Below, piece by piece: positions 48,680 to 61,818 of a stretch of DNA of 64,000 nucleotides (positions within the stretch are counted from its first letter, which is position 1; each line of letters begins with the position of its first letter). Under the pieces are notes generated by a model. That model did not search any database and was not told the origin of the DNA. It saw nothing but the letters and a program-made list of their open reading frames with translations. The stretch is taken from contig NC_081407.1 of the NCBI RefSeq assembly GCF_030272615.1, positions 379,214,179 through 379,278,178 of the forward strand, read 5' to 3'. A program made the translations under genes and the position numbers. This DNA is from Cryptomeria japonica (taxonomy: Eukaryota > Streptophyta > Pinopsida > Cupressales > Cupressaceae).

Positions 48680-49817
48680 GTATAGATGAATTCATGAACA
48701 TATATAATTTCCTTTTATTTCTAATATAATGGGTGCAACTCTTACATTGTTATTAACTTATTAAAAAAAGATTACATTGTGACTTATATGTACTATAATT
48801 AATTTCATGCATATTATGTGTTATTTGTATACATCATAAAATCTTGAGTTTTCATTGTAAGTGATCTAATCATGTTATATTTCTTTAGTATAATTAGTTT
48901 CTAAAATATTATTTTAATAAAAGAGAGAAGAGAAATGTCTTATAAGATTTCATGTCAATTATTTTGATACAATTCTATTGAAATCAAAATATGAGATTTA
49001 AGATGTTTTCTTAAGTCCTTTGGAAAAATATTCGAATATATATGACATATAATGTTCACATATTAAAATATAATTTAAGTATATAATGTACATACATACA
49101 TACATATTCTTTGTAATTGAAAAAAGAATCCATTAAAGTATTCATAGTTTTTTACTAGGAAAGATGATAACCTTATTCAACAATCACATTTTTTGTGCTT
49201 TTTAGATTCTTATATTCATATTTCTACTTAGATTTTTTTTTTAGGTATATCCTAATTTGTTGCATTGTTGCGCAGACAAGATATTTTTGATTGGATAATA
49301 GTATATAAAAAACTAGCATAGATATCTTAAATATATCTATCTAAAATATGTCAAGATACCATTCTCAAGGACACTTTGAGAGCAATATCTTTGTTTGCAC
49401 ATCACCTCACTTCCTACCTCTATTTAGCTTGTTTAAGTATGCAATTCATTTATTTTATTTTTTTGATCTCATTATCTTGATTTAAGATGATGGAGTGTAA
49501 ATCAAAATATTGATGATTAAAAACATCACATTGCATTATCTAGAAAAAATGATACTTGTATTATATTTTGCAGATATTTAATGTCTTGGGGTCAATTCAC
49601 AATGATAAATATGAATATTGTATCACATTTTGTTTAAACACAATTTGAATTCCATTCAATACTTTCTTATTTTGTAATCTCTTGCCAATTTTATTTTATA
49701 GATCATTCCTTTTTCAAGGCTTACATTGAAAACAAGGTAAATGTTTTTGTTTTTAATTTGATGAACTACATGCTTGTAAAGGACAAATGCAGTTGCACTA
49801 ACTGTATAACCACTAAA
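48680..49817. other. AT-rich spacer left of the Tat element
   Basis: No supportable gene or RNA. It ends at the target duplication AATAG (49818-49822). Confidence 0.5.
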
Positions 49818-49822
49818 AATAG

Positions 49823-51630
49823 TTTAGTCACATAAATCTGTCCACTTAATTAAATGAATATTTAATATTTATTTGATTATTTAACCATCAATTAATAATT
49901 AATTAAATTAATATATTTAATTAATTCATCTTAACCTCTTCTCCTTTTAATTAAATAAATTATTCAATTTATTTGATTTAATTCACTTAACCAAATTCAA
50001 ACGATTAATTAAATAAATAAATCATATTTGTTTAATTAAATCTTCTCTCACATTTAAATAAATTAATATTTATTTAAATCCCCCAAAATCCCACCTCTCA
50101 CATTTAAATAAATTAACATTTATTTAAATCACCTTTATCCTCTACCCACTTGTATTTTCCTACAAAAGCAAGTTGCACAACTATTTTAAATAAATAATTT
50201 ATTTAAATCACCTGTATCCTCCACCCACTTGTATTTTCCTACAAAAGCAAGTTGCACAACTATTTTAAATAAATTATTTATTTAAAATCCTATTTATCCT
50301 CACCCACTTGAAACCTTTAATGGTTTCCCTTAAAGTATTCAAACTTGATGGCTTTAAAGTCTTCAAACTTGATGGCTTCCTTCTATAGTCTTCTTAAGAC
50401 TTTAATGGTTTTCCTTAAAGTCTTCAAGCCTTTAATGGTTTCCCTCAAAGTCTTCAAGCATTTTAATGCTTTATCTTCATTTTTCTCATTTAAATAAATT
50501 AATATTTATTTGAATATTTATCCAAATGCAAATTACACCATTTAATTGAAATAAATGATTTTATTTTAATTGAAAATACCAAAATTTCTCCCACTTGCAT
50601 TTTCCTACAAAATCCACTTGCATGCCTAAACCCCTTCTAGAATTTTCTAATCACTTCTAAATAACCTAACCCCTTCTCTAAACTTTGTCACATTCCTAAG
50701 CAAAAGGGAAGTCACTTCTCAAACCCTCAAAGTCTTTGATAACCATTAAAGGCTTTCAACCTTCAACCACTAAATGGCTCAAAGTCTTTGATAACCATTG
50801 AAGGCTTTCAACCTTCAACCACTTAATCCCCAAAGTCTCCAATAACCATTAATGGTTACCTCAAACCCTCCCACATGGTTAAAACATTTGTTTTGACTCA
50901 AACTCTACCCAACCCAAAGGTCTCATCAGGCCATTAATGCTTTGACCATGATTATCTCTTAAACATTTGCACAAAGGTTTATCCTTGGATTAACTCTTAA
51001 TCCAGTGGGTAATCTTAATTTGGACTTGACCCTTAGCCTCTAGATAACCATGAGGTCTTCTCAGGCCTTTAATGCCTCCAACCTCTTCTCTCAACCCAAT
51101 CCTATGTTGACACTTGTCACCATTTTATTAGTGCCAATTGTGCACATGGATCCCCAACTTTCAAACTTGGCTCTTGATTAAACCATTCAATCTTAACCCT
51201 TCATTTCCCCATTTCTTCTATAAATAGAACCCTTCTCCTCAAGCAAAAAAAAAAAGAAGCATTAGAGTATTGTTGTTATACTGGCATTAGCATAGAGCTT
51301 TCTCATAGCATCACTATCTACACTTGCATAGTATTTGCTTATCATATTCAACTATCTTGAATCTCCATATGGCATCCATGGCTAGTGCTAAAAGCTGAGA
51401 GCTACACTCATTTGGGACTTGGAGAGGAGAGGAACAAGGGAGGAGCAACTATGAGCATCTTGATTAGCTATTTTATTCTATGTTTATATGCTTTCTATTT
51501 CATGCTTAATATCTCTCTTGATATGCCTGTTTAGGATAATCTTTTGTTGCTAACACTAACCATTTTTTTTTTTGTGCTCTTGTGTGTGTTGCCATCAAAC
51601 AGATTTTCTAATCCTTTTTGCAGAGCATCA
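49823..51630 (+). repeat. Tat 5' LTR (1,808 bp)
   Basis: Begins TTTAGTCACATAAATC where the family start is TGTAGTCACA, and ends GAGCATCA. A TATA box (tataaata) lies at 51219-51226. It contains internal tandem duplications: a ~75-bp unit ('cccacttgtattttcctac', about 50131-50280) and a ~58-bp unit ('gtctttgataaccatt', about 50725-50830). The 3' copy lacks about 9 bp near 62465 relative to this one. Confidence 0.93.
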
Positions 51631-51632
51631 TT

Positions 51633-51650
51633 TGGTGAACCCGACGTGAA
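51633..51650 (+). other. Tat primer-binding site
   Basis: TGGTGAACCCGACGTGAA begins two bases after the LTR end, the standard place and TGG start for a tRNA 3'-end complement. I cannot assign the tRNA with confidence. Confidence 0.75.
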
Positions 51651-54349
51651 TCCAAACACCAAAAAGATCAACTTTTTTTTTTTTTAAAACCAATAACATG
51701 TTTGAATGTTGAAAATGTCACACAGGTTGTGCTTTTGACACTGTTTTGGTGCGTTTGACATTATTTTGGTGCTATTCACCCTGTTTCAGTGCTTTTGCCT
51801 TCTCTGTCTTTCCCTTTCTTTTAGTGCGTTTGTGTTAAAGAGTGCCTCTGTTCAAACGCAGATTAGCGCTATTGTAACAAAACGTTGTACAAATCACCTT
51901 GTAACCAAAAAAAAAAATTAGGCTTGTAGAAGCCCACCAAATAGGCGGATTTTACTAACTATTTTTCTCTTTTGTGCAGATTTAAATTAGATTAAAAAGT
52001 AGATTTATATTTTTTACTAACTTGTTTTTGAAGTTGGTTTTAAAAATGAATTCACTTTTTATTTTGGTTTAAAATTAACTTCACATTTCAAATTTGGGCT
52101 TTTAAAAAAGAATCACACATTTGTTTGGGGCTCTTAAAAAGAATTTCATTGTTCCAAGGTAAAAAGAACCACAAACTTATACAAAAACAACTTTTTTTTT
52201 TTGCAAGTTAGGAAACAAACTTCGTTTTGGTGCTTAAAATCAATAAGGCAAATTTTATTTCTTGCATCAAGATAAAATTCACAATCCACACTTCCATTTT
52301 TGGTGCAAATAAAATTCACAATCAACTTGTCTCATTTTTAAAGCAATTTTACTTCATGTAAACGTGTTTTTCATTAAGTTGACCAAGATTTTCAAATTCT
52401 AGTTTACTCAAACAATTGCCTTTGAAAATTAAAAAGAACACCATGATTGTTGGAGCAACATCTCCAAATAGTTAGATCACATTGCAATGATAGATTAAAA
52501 AGAACAAGTGTTTTTCATGCTTGGCACACTTGTGCAAAGAGTTGGTCGAGTGGTCCTACTTCTAACACACACTATCCTCTCCCTTGGCTTTCGTGGTCCT
52601 AGGTGCAAGAGAAAAGTGTTAGTAACACTCAAAATTTTATCTTTTTAAGAGAGGCCTGCCAAGAGACACATCGCTCTTGGGAATGACCTTGAGCGGTAAA
52701 TCCTTCGAGCTGCTATAGAAATCAGGTGTGAGTGAAAGCTGTAGCCTTGGGTATAGCTATTCCTACAGTGTAACTGGCTGAAAGGACAAATGGGCCCCAC
52801 CACCAGTTACAAGGCTCTTAAGTGAGTCACTGCAGAATGAACTTATGTCCAAAAACATCGAACATGACTAAACACCTTTAAGTAGTAGCCCACTCGTTCT
52901 ATTGATTGAGAATATTTGCGATATAATTTAGTGCAAGAGCATAGATAGTTTTGCTCCCAAGATACTCACCATACATATTTCCTTGAGTAGAAACATAGCT
53001 TTTTGAAAAGTCACTTGTGGCTTGATAAAAGTGGTGACTCCCCCATCATAGGGATCATCTATTTGTTATGCTCGTGCAAGACTTAGTATATCACATCCTT
53101 ACCTGCCACGGCGGGATTCATAAGGTATGTAGTACCAAAGTCGAAGAAATATCAAGATGTGGGCTAAATTTATCACAACTGGCCATTTGACCTTAGGGAT
53201 AAAAAGTGTTTGAAATGTGTTCATTTTCAAGACCAAGTGCAATTTGAGCCGACTTCAGGGTTTGGAAATACACCTTAAAATACATCTAAAGGAAGGGTCA
53301 TATACAAGTCCAAAGATTGGGTTGATCTAGACCCATACTCATTTGTGCCTTTGAGGCAACATTTTGGTGTTTGTGTGCTTGCTTTGTTTTCTTGTCAAAA
53401 AAATATCAAATCAGAAAATCAATCCCCCAAAAAACGTATTCATCCAACCAAACATCTTTCAAAAACAACCAAAAACATCAAAAACAAAGTGCAAACAACA
53501 AAAGAGTCAAAAATTTTATGACCATTCTTCACATCTTGCGAAAGAAGAAGCGTCATCAAAATATCAACTTGAAAAGAAGACAATTAAGCTCAAAGGCTTT
53601 GATCAAAAGGAGGAAATTCTTCTATATAAATAGACAAATCTTTGTCTCACATAGAGTCTTTCTGCGTCACATGCGTCTCTACCTTCAAGGAAAAACAAAC
53701 GAATTAGATTCCGAATCATTGAAACGCAGAGCTTTTATGCAATATAGAGCTCTGAGTTATCACAAAAACCAAGGAGGAAAGATTAATCCCAACTTCTTCC
53801 CAAACGTCTGTATCACATACAACACAGCTCGAGAAATACCACCAACACCCGAAAGGGAAGAGATAGAGTTTGTCCCATTTATAACACAAAGTTTTTATTG
53901 AAGTTGAAAACATTTTCATCCATCATCTCACTCATACATCATCACTTCATCATCAATCCATCCCAACTCTCAAAACATTAAGAGGTTCTTGTCCCAAGTT
54001 CTCTTTTAGATATTGCTTGAAATCAAACACATCACATCACTTTTTATATTGTTTCTACATCTAGGATAAGCTCATCCTAAGAGACACATCTACGTAGGTT
54101 AAAACTAGTTCATGAGTGAATCCTCTCATTACTAGGTAGTTAAATCTGTAACACATCTCAGATTTCTCTACACCTTATCACATCAAAACTCATCAAACAA
54201 ACAAGCAATTCAAAGAAGGAATTTTGGTTACATCCACCTTAAAAGTGCTAGAGATCCACGTGCAACACAATTCACCAACCATCAACCTTTCATTTCATCA
54301 AAAACTCATCATTATTTTCACACAACTTCAACAACAGCTTGCAAGCAAA
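51651..54349 (+). other. Tat untranslated leader
   Basis: 2.7 kb between primer site and gag start, with a motif array (GTGC/GCGC-T-nTT, 51728-51880), T-rich stretches, and overlapping Lys/Ser/Gln-rich open frames at 53364-53901 that lack motifs. Long leaders are common in Tat elements. Confidence 0.6.
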
Positions 54350-56640
54350 ATGGCTCAAACCCGATCACAGTCAAGGCAACGAGAAATAGAAAGGGAAGAA
54401 GAAGAAGAGGAAAATCTCAATGAATTTCAAGAAGCACTTGGAGGAAATGTAGATGACGAAAACCCAAGTACTCCCACTCCTGCAACAATAGAAAGGGCTC
54501 AGCATAACCCTCTCTTTAACAGACTTTTTGACAAAATACTTAGGAGCAATGCGGATGCTCACTTCTTAAAACTCGCTCAAGAAGGAGCAAAACTCCCCTC
54601 TGACTTTGATCTTGCCCAATTAAGACAAGCATCAGAAAGACAAAGTCACCATGAAGAGGAAAGAGGTAGAGATCCCATCAGATATAACATTCCTTGAGGT
54701 AACCCACCACCTCCTCCTCCAAATGAAATGGAGATGTTGTGGCAACAAGTCGAGAATCTTGCCCAACAGCTTCATAGTGGTGTCAAGACTAACCAATTCT
54801 CACTCAATGACATCTGTCCCTATCCTTTTGATAGGAATCTTTACATGCCACCATTTCCATGAGGATTCGAAACACCCAAATTTGAAAAATATAGAGGAAA
54901 GGGGGATTCCCACGATCATGTCTGAGAATTTCATTCCGCTTGTCTCGAAGTAGCATATGAAGACACATACCTAATGCGCCTTTTTCCCCAAAGCTTGGGA
55001 GGAACAACCACATCATGGTTTTCCCGACTACCAGGTGGCATTAGAACATTTGAGGAACTCATCCATAAGTTTCTAGCTCATTACTCTCATAACATTGAAC
55101 GGGACATTACCATGGCTGATCTGTGCAACACTAAACAAAAACTAGGTGAACTATTCTCAGTATTCCTGCAACGATGGTGCCAAATGTCTAGCAGACGTTC
55201 TCTTCAGTTACCTGAATGAGAACTAGTGGAAATATTCATTTCCAACTTAAACGAAGAAATGGAATTTCACCTAGATGTCAAAGACATAGACTCTTTTAAT
55301 GATATGATCACCAAGGGTTTGAAATGTGAAAGGGCACTTATCAAGAAAGGACTCATCAAAATCTTTAATGAACCAAAAGATGGTCCTCGCCCACGCTTCA
55401 ATAGTGATAAACCAAGCTTCTGGAATAAAAACAAGAATATCGTCAATGATGGGGTTGTGAATGCTAGAACTATACAAAATGCACAACCTGTGGTTTGATT
55501 TGTAGGACAAAATCCTCCACCTTAGAACAACACAAATGGTCGTACAAATCAAGGTCACATCACATCTCACGATGAACCAAGACCTCGTCAGCAAAAACAG
55601 AAACGCACATACACTCCCTTAGGGGAACCCATTGAAACAGTGTTGCGACAACTCATTTCTCAAAATTTGGTCACTCTACCTAAGCTATCAAACTATGAGC
55701 CTCAGGTCAAACTAGCATGGTGGAGAGATACTGAACACTGTGAATTCCATCAAGGAAGAGGGCACAAGACAAGTAATTGTCATCGATTGAAAGATCTCAT
55801 TCAGGATCTTATTGATCGAGGAGAAATTGAAATTGAAGGACATGACCCAAAAACAACAAATAATGATCATCTGATGTTCAAAAATCCACTTCCATCACAA
55901 GATCAAAGGGGTCCTTCCACTTCTAGGCGAGGCACTGATACCACTGATTATACGCAGGCTGCGTGTAATTACACTGTAAATCATCTGTATGATGCCAATG
56001 AACAAATTGCAACTATAACCTTCAAAAATCCCAACTCAAATTGCAATGTTGTTACGCATCATGGCAAAGTTACCATCAAGGCAGCTCCACAAGGCACCAC
56101 CTCCATCCCAAAGCAGTACAATCTTGTGGAACAATTAGACAAAACCCCTGCGCTTATATCCATTTTAGAGCTTTTGCGTCTATCGCCATCTCATAAAACT
56201 ATCTTGGATCAAGCACTCCAAGAGGCGTCAGTCCCTGCAAACCTGAATACAGACCAATTTCAAGCAATGGTTGGAAGTCTAAAGTCATCACCTTGTCTCA
56301 CTTTTTTTGAAAGTGACAACTCTTCCTTTCAGCAACCTCATAACGCTTCGCTACACATTGAAGGCTTTATCAACGAACACAGGATCAAGCGAGTCTTGAT
56401 CGATAATGGAGCAGGCCTGAATATTTGCACACTGCAGTTGGTCACAGCATTGGGATATGCGGTCGAATCAGTGGATCCTTGTCAGAAGATCACAATCAAA
56501 GCCTATGACAATGCAGAGCATTCATCCAAAGGAGCTATGGTACTACCAATCCGAGTGGGTCCCGTGGTAAAGCACATCATTTGTCAGGTTCTGGACCTTC
56601 CTCTGCCATACAATCTATTGTTAGGAAGACCTTGGATACA
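54350..56640 (+). pseudogene. gag: Tat gag and protease, single frame with stops
   Basis: The ATG at 54350 (MAQTRSQSRQRE) opens gag. The retrotransposon gag core follows (AYEDTYLMRLFPQSLGG, TTSWFSRLPG, FLQRWCQM). A knuckle-like CEFHQGRGHKTSNCH lies at about 55740. Protease has the active-site region VLIDNGAGLNIC near 56395 (D-N-G in place of D-S/T-G) and ends LLLGRPWIHAM. Stops at 54695 (TGA), 54860 (TGA), 54923 (TGA), 55217 (TGA), 55496 (TGA) and 55523 (TAG) are all in the same frame; there is no frameshift. Gag would form the particle and protease would cut the polyprotein. Confidence 0.88.
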
Positions 56641-59470
56641 TGCCATGCTTTCACTCATGGATGGCTTTTCAAGATACAATCAAATAAAGATCGCACCAGA
56701 GGACCAACATAAGACAGCCTTCACATGTCCATGGGGCACATATTGCTGGAATGTAATGCCCTTCGGTCTAAAGAATGCTGGAGCCACCTATCAAAGAGCA
56801 ATGACCACCATCTTCCATGACATGATGCATACCATGATGGAAGATTATGTGGATGACTTACTAGCAAAATCACTCACCAGAAAAGGACATCTCCACATCT
56901 TAGATAAAATCTTTGATAGACTGGAACAATACCATGTTCGACTCAACCCAAAGAAATGTGTCTTTGGAGTGACCTCCGGGAAGCTTCTAGGATACATTGT
57001 CTCAAGCAAAGGTATTGAGGTCGACCCAGCAAAGGTAAAAGCAATCATGGACATGCCACCACCAAAGAATATCAGTCAGCTAAGGACATTACAAGGGCGA
57101 CTTCAATCCATCTGAAGATTCATTGCACAATTGGTTGATAAGTGTCACCCATTTACACATCTGCTACACAAGAACATCCGCTTTCAGTGGGATGCCCGAT
57201 GCCAGCAAGCATTTCAGACACTTAAAGACTATCTCATGAATCCACCATTGTTGATGCCACCAGATCCAAGTAGACCATTGTTACTCTATATCTCGGCAAC
57301 AAGTACAGCATTAGGTGTATTATTGGCACAACATAAGGCAAAAGGAAAAGAGTGTGCTGTTTACTACATCTCTCGCACACTGGTAGGCTAGGAACTCAAT
57401 TACACCCCTATTGAGCTAGCTTGCCTAGTAGTAATCTTAGCAGCCACAAAATTGAGACACTATCTGTTAACACACAAGGTACAACTCATTGCAAAGATTG
57501 ATCCACTCAAGTATTTACTCAACAAAGCAACATTGACAGGTCGCTTGGCCAAATGGGTGATGATTTTAAGTGAATTTGACATCGAGTATGTGGACCGTAA
57601 AGCTATCAAAGGGCAGGTCATTGCAGATTAGTTGGCCGATGCACCACTCATAGGCGATCATCCTCTCATTTCCAATTTTTCAAATGAAGAGATATTCATG
57701 ATCACAACAACACAACCATGGAAACTATATTTTGATGGTTCATACACTAGGCACGGCTCGGGGGCAGGCATTCTGTTTATCACACCTCAGGGTGATAGCA
57801 TCTCGAAGTCTTACAGGCTCACATTTCCATGCACAAACAACATAGTAGAGTATGAGGCCTTGATCACAGGACTCAGGTTAGCCGTACAATGGAAATTACA
57901 AGAACTACAAGTATATGGCGATTCCCAACTAGTCATTCGACAAGCAACAGATGAATATCAGACCAAAGATGATAAACTCATGCCATATAAGCAAATGGTG
58001 GACACTCTAAAGACATCATTTACTACTATCACTTTTGAGCAGATACCAAGAGATCAGAATCGAGCTGCTGACGCTATGGCTACCATTGCATCTCTCCTAG
58101 ATCTTCCACAAAATTCAACACGCTACGAGTTCTTGGTAGAACAGCTTTGGATCCCCGCTTATGATATCCCTGAATCTGAGATGATATGTCACCTTGTCGG
58201 TTCTGAATCCCCATGGTACGGTGAGTTCTACACCTATCTCCGCGATCACACCCTTCCTCCCAACCAATCAAATAACCAACGTAAAACTTTCATTCGCCAA
58301 ACTGCTCGATATACCATTATTGTCGAAACCCTATACCGATGTAGTCTTGATGGTACTCTCCTTCGATGTCTGGAACAAGATGAGATAACAAAGGCCTTGG
58401 AAGAGGTACATGAAGGAATTTGTGGAACCCATGCAAGTGGTCCATCACTAGCCAAGAAACTCCTGCGCAATGGATACTATTGGCCATCTATGGAAAAAGA
58501 CTCCTACTACTTTGTTATGAAGTGCAAGAAATGTCAAGTTCATGGCGACCTGATACATGCACCAGCTCAGGAACTGCAACCAATCACGACACCATGGCCT
58601 TTCTGTCAATGGGGCCTTGACCTTATGGGTAAGATTCATCCATCTTCATCCAATGGCCACAAATTCATTATTACCGCCATTGAATATTTCACAAAGTGGA
58701 TCAAAGCTGTTCCACTTACCCAAGTCACCGGCAAGCAGATCGCCTCATTCATCCTCAACTACATCATCTGCCGGTATGGTGTGCCCATGTCCAACATCAC
58801 AGATAACGGTCTTCCTTTCAAAAATCAGGATGTCCGTGAACTTTGTGAGAAATTTCATATCCAACACCGCTTTTCCACCCCCTATTACCCACAAGGAAAT
58901 GGTCAGGCCAAAGCATCCAATAAAAACATATTAAGAATCCTCAAAAAGACAGTCAATGATGCCGGCCGTGATTGGCATGTTCAACTAAATCCAGCGCTAT
59001 GGGCATATCGAACTAGCATTCGAACCCCTACAGGTGCAACTCCTTATTCATTGGTCTATGGTGCAGAAGCTATCTTGCCTATTGAGGTCGAGATACCATC
59101 ATTACGGGTTTCCTTGCACAATCTCATCGATGATGAAGCTTATAGAGTCTCACGTCTTCAGGACTTAGAGTTACTAGATGAGAAGTGACAAGCTACATAC
59201 AACCATCTCAAAGCCTATCAGCAGCGCATGAGTAGAAGCTACAATCACCGAGTTAGACCTCGTACATTTGAGGTAGGTGATCTTGTTCTACGAGAGAATC
59301 CTCGCAACCAACCAAACAGAGAACATCAGGGCAAGTTTGAATCAAACTGGCTAGGCCCATATGTTGTCACTGCTGTGTTTGGGTCCGGGGCATATCAATT
59401 GGCTACATCAGAAGGAGAACCGCTTGCAGATCCAATCAACAGCATGCACCTAAAATGGTTTTATACCTAA
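56640..59470 (+). pseudogene. pol: Tat pol: RT (N-term deleted), two RNase H, integrase
   Basis: Same frame as gag. RT is entered abruptly at LSLMDGFSRYNQIKIAPED, so the fingers region is missing. YVDD lies at about 56843. The first RNase H covers about 57200-57600. The second, Tat-type RNase H starts KLYFDGSYTRHGSGAG (57720) and includes VEYEAL and YGDSQLV. Integrase has H-x3-H / CKKC zinc residues (58400-58540), Asp in WGLDLMG, Asp in NITDNG, but Lys (58910-58912) in GQAKASNK where the family has catalytic Glu. GPYVV is near the C-terminus. Stops are at 57113 (TGA), 57389 (TAG), 57629 (TAG) and 59186 (TGA); the true end is TAA at 59468-59470. No chromodomain seen. Confidence 0.9.
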
Positions 59471-61805
59471 GGTGTATAGAGCATCAAGCTCCCCTACATA
59501 CCAAAAAATACCAAAAACATTTCAAAAAACAAAAAATGTCCTGAAGAAAATACAAAAACATTCAAAAAAGTAAAGAAAAATCATGCATTCAAACGGTGAA
59601 CAACCACTCCGGTGGCACCTTGGGTAAGTACGGTGGTGAAAACCTGGCAAACAGGCGCCACTCGTAAAGGCTATGGCTCCATTGTCTTTCAGACTTGTTG
59701 CGATCACATCTACTTCATACATACATCCATCCATCCCAAAAAACATGGCTTGTTATTCCTCTGCAATTATGATAGTACTCCATACATCTTGCATCCCGCT
59801 TTTTCATAGTTATGTCTAAAACTGGGGGCAATGCCTTTAACCTATTGATGGAAGTGGATTCTACATTGTCTTATGATTCATTAAGTTCTTCATTCAAACA
59901 ATCATCAAAAATCCAAAAACATTCAAAAATATCTCGCAAAAATACCAAAAACATCGACAAAACCATTGAAAAATCACACAAAAACATGGCAACACCTTGT
60001 ACATACCCATCCATGCAGATACCAAAATAAACATTGACAAACTACTCACACAATGACCATTTACCAATCAACCACACAATCAACATCAACAATCAAACTG
60101 TCTTCAACAAGGATGCATCCTTCCTTACCAAAACAAAGACAAAAGTGACGTTTTCTTTGACAAGAAAATTATGTTAAGCTATCAAATACTTGGTTGATTT
60201 GTGAGTACAATCGTTCGTTTATCTGTATCAGGATCTTGCAGCATTGTTTTGTATCGTTTGCACATTATTCCGATGAAGTTCTGGGGCATGTACTAATGGT
60301 GTCTACGTGGGAAGTTCACTAAGCTATGTGATCATAGGCAAAAATACAGTCATAGATCACTACGGCTTGCTAACTACAGCGTATACCTCGACCATATGAG
60401 CATGAACCATTACCAAGGATCCATATTCTTTATTCTTTATGTATATATTGTTTGTTTGCAGGTACAATGCTCTTTCTTTGGTTCCTCCTACCTCATCCAA
60501 ACTGGATAAAGGTTTTATCTCTTATTACGGTATGCACTTGTCTCAGGATATGATCAGCCTAAGATCAAGGAGGACGATCCAAGTCATGCATGAAAGGAGA
60601 TAATCCTTGCTTGTTCCGCAAGCAATACTCTAGTCAACTTGATCCCTTATATCAAGTTGCTTGTATTAACTTGCTATATAAAATCCATGTAAGAAATACT
60701 CTAGTCATCTTGAATCTTTATGTCAAGTTGCTTGTATTTTCTTACAACATTTTAAAGCTCGATGATGAAAAATAAAGCACCATGGATCGTCATTCCATCT
60801 CATCTGTATATATTGCATTTCGTTGCATTCCACCCATCCCTACATTCATAATAGCTGCATATCATGCATACATAGTCATAATAATGCATACTCTATTTTA
60901 CTCATCTTCTTCCATAGGACTCGGTCCTTGTCCTCCATATCTTCTATCTAACATCAAATCCCCCCTCACCCTCCCTATCTTGATCATCAACATCATCCTA
61001 ATCCCTTCATCGCTTCCCATCCTCACTTATCCACAAAATTAAGCCAGTTACTCTGTCTACACAGATACATCGACTCCCACACACCTAGACTATCAACAGA
61101 TACTCTGTTCAAGTATCTTCGGGTCTCAATAGGTAATCGATTATGGTAATCCTAGACTACATCAGGCATTTATCATAATGACCTAGTCTCAACGGGGCTG
61201 TCATGATTCCCCACAACCATCCATCACACGCACACATTATCAATTGATAAAACCAATCAAACACAATCCATCGGACAATTACATCAATTGTCTATGTCTC
61301 AACGAGTATTTTGCTTCATATACCTTGACTTCATCGGGCAATTACATCAATTGTCTAAGTCACATCAGGTCACTTTGATTCATTTACTCAGACTTGATCT
61401 TGTCCAAGCGACCAACTGACATCAACAGTCACGCTTTGACTTGACTGGGGCAATTAAATCGATTGCACCAGATTGTCCAACCAATTTTGATCAATTGTAT
61501 AGCATCAATACAAACCCCACACTACATCTGCTATGTATCTCTTGCATGACCTCAGGGTACCCACTGGCTTGTTGTTTCTTCATGTTCACTCCATTTTCTC
61601 CCATTCTTTCATCATTAGTTCTAATTTCTTCTATTCTACCTCCCCTCCACTTCTCGTTCTTTTTTGAGAGATCGCCCGATTTTTCAAAAAAAATCGGCCC
61701 ATCTCTCGAGGGGGCATACCACCCATTAAATTTACATTTTATGGGACATTTCTTCACACCTATTTTTCTTTCTTTGAAACGACGCGTCATAAACTGCACC
61801 GTCTC
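59471..61805 (+). other. Tat 3' untranslated region
   Basis: 2.3 kb between pol and the polypurine tract without supportable genes. It contains A-rich 'ccaaaaacattcaaaaa' repeats (59500-60000) and C/T-rich sequence. No antisense extra ORF like the relic at 6.6-9.0 kb is present. Its last ~170 bases match 9930-10090. Confidence 0.6.
61666..61707 (+). other. Conserved stem-loop before Tat polypurine tract
   Basis: GAGAGATCGCCCGATTTTT pairs with the downstream AAAAATCGGCCCATCTCTC over ~19 positions with a few mismatches. The outer stem is kept in the related element at 9939-9981. Confidence 0.7.
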
Positions 61806-61818
61806 AAAGAGGGGCAAA
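61806..61818 (+). other. Tat polypurine tract
   Basis: AAAGAGGGGCAAA directly before the 3' LTR, identical to the tract at 10078-10090. Confidence 0.8.

Noticed and set aside
53364-53901. Two overlapping ORFs in the Tat leader as extra element genes
   Set aside because: They overlap in different frames, are Lys/Gln/Ser-rich and have no motif; likely AT-driven open frames.
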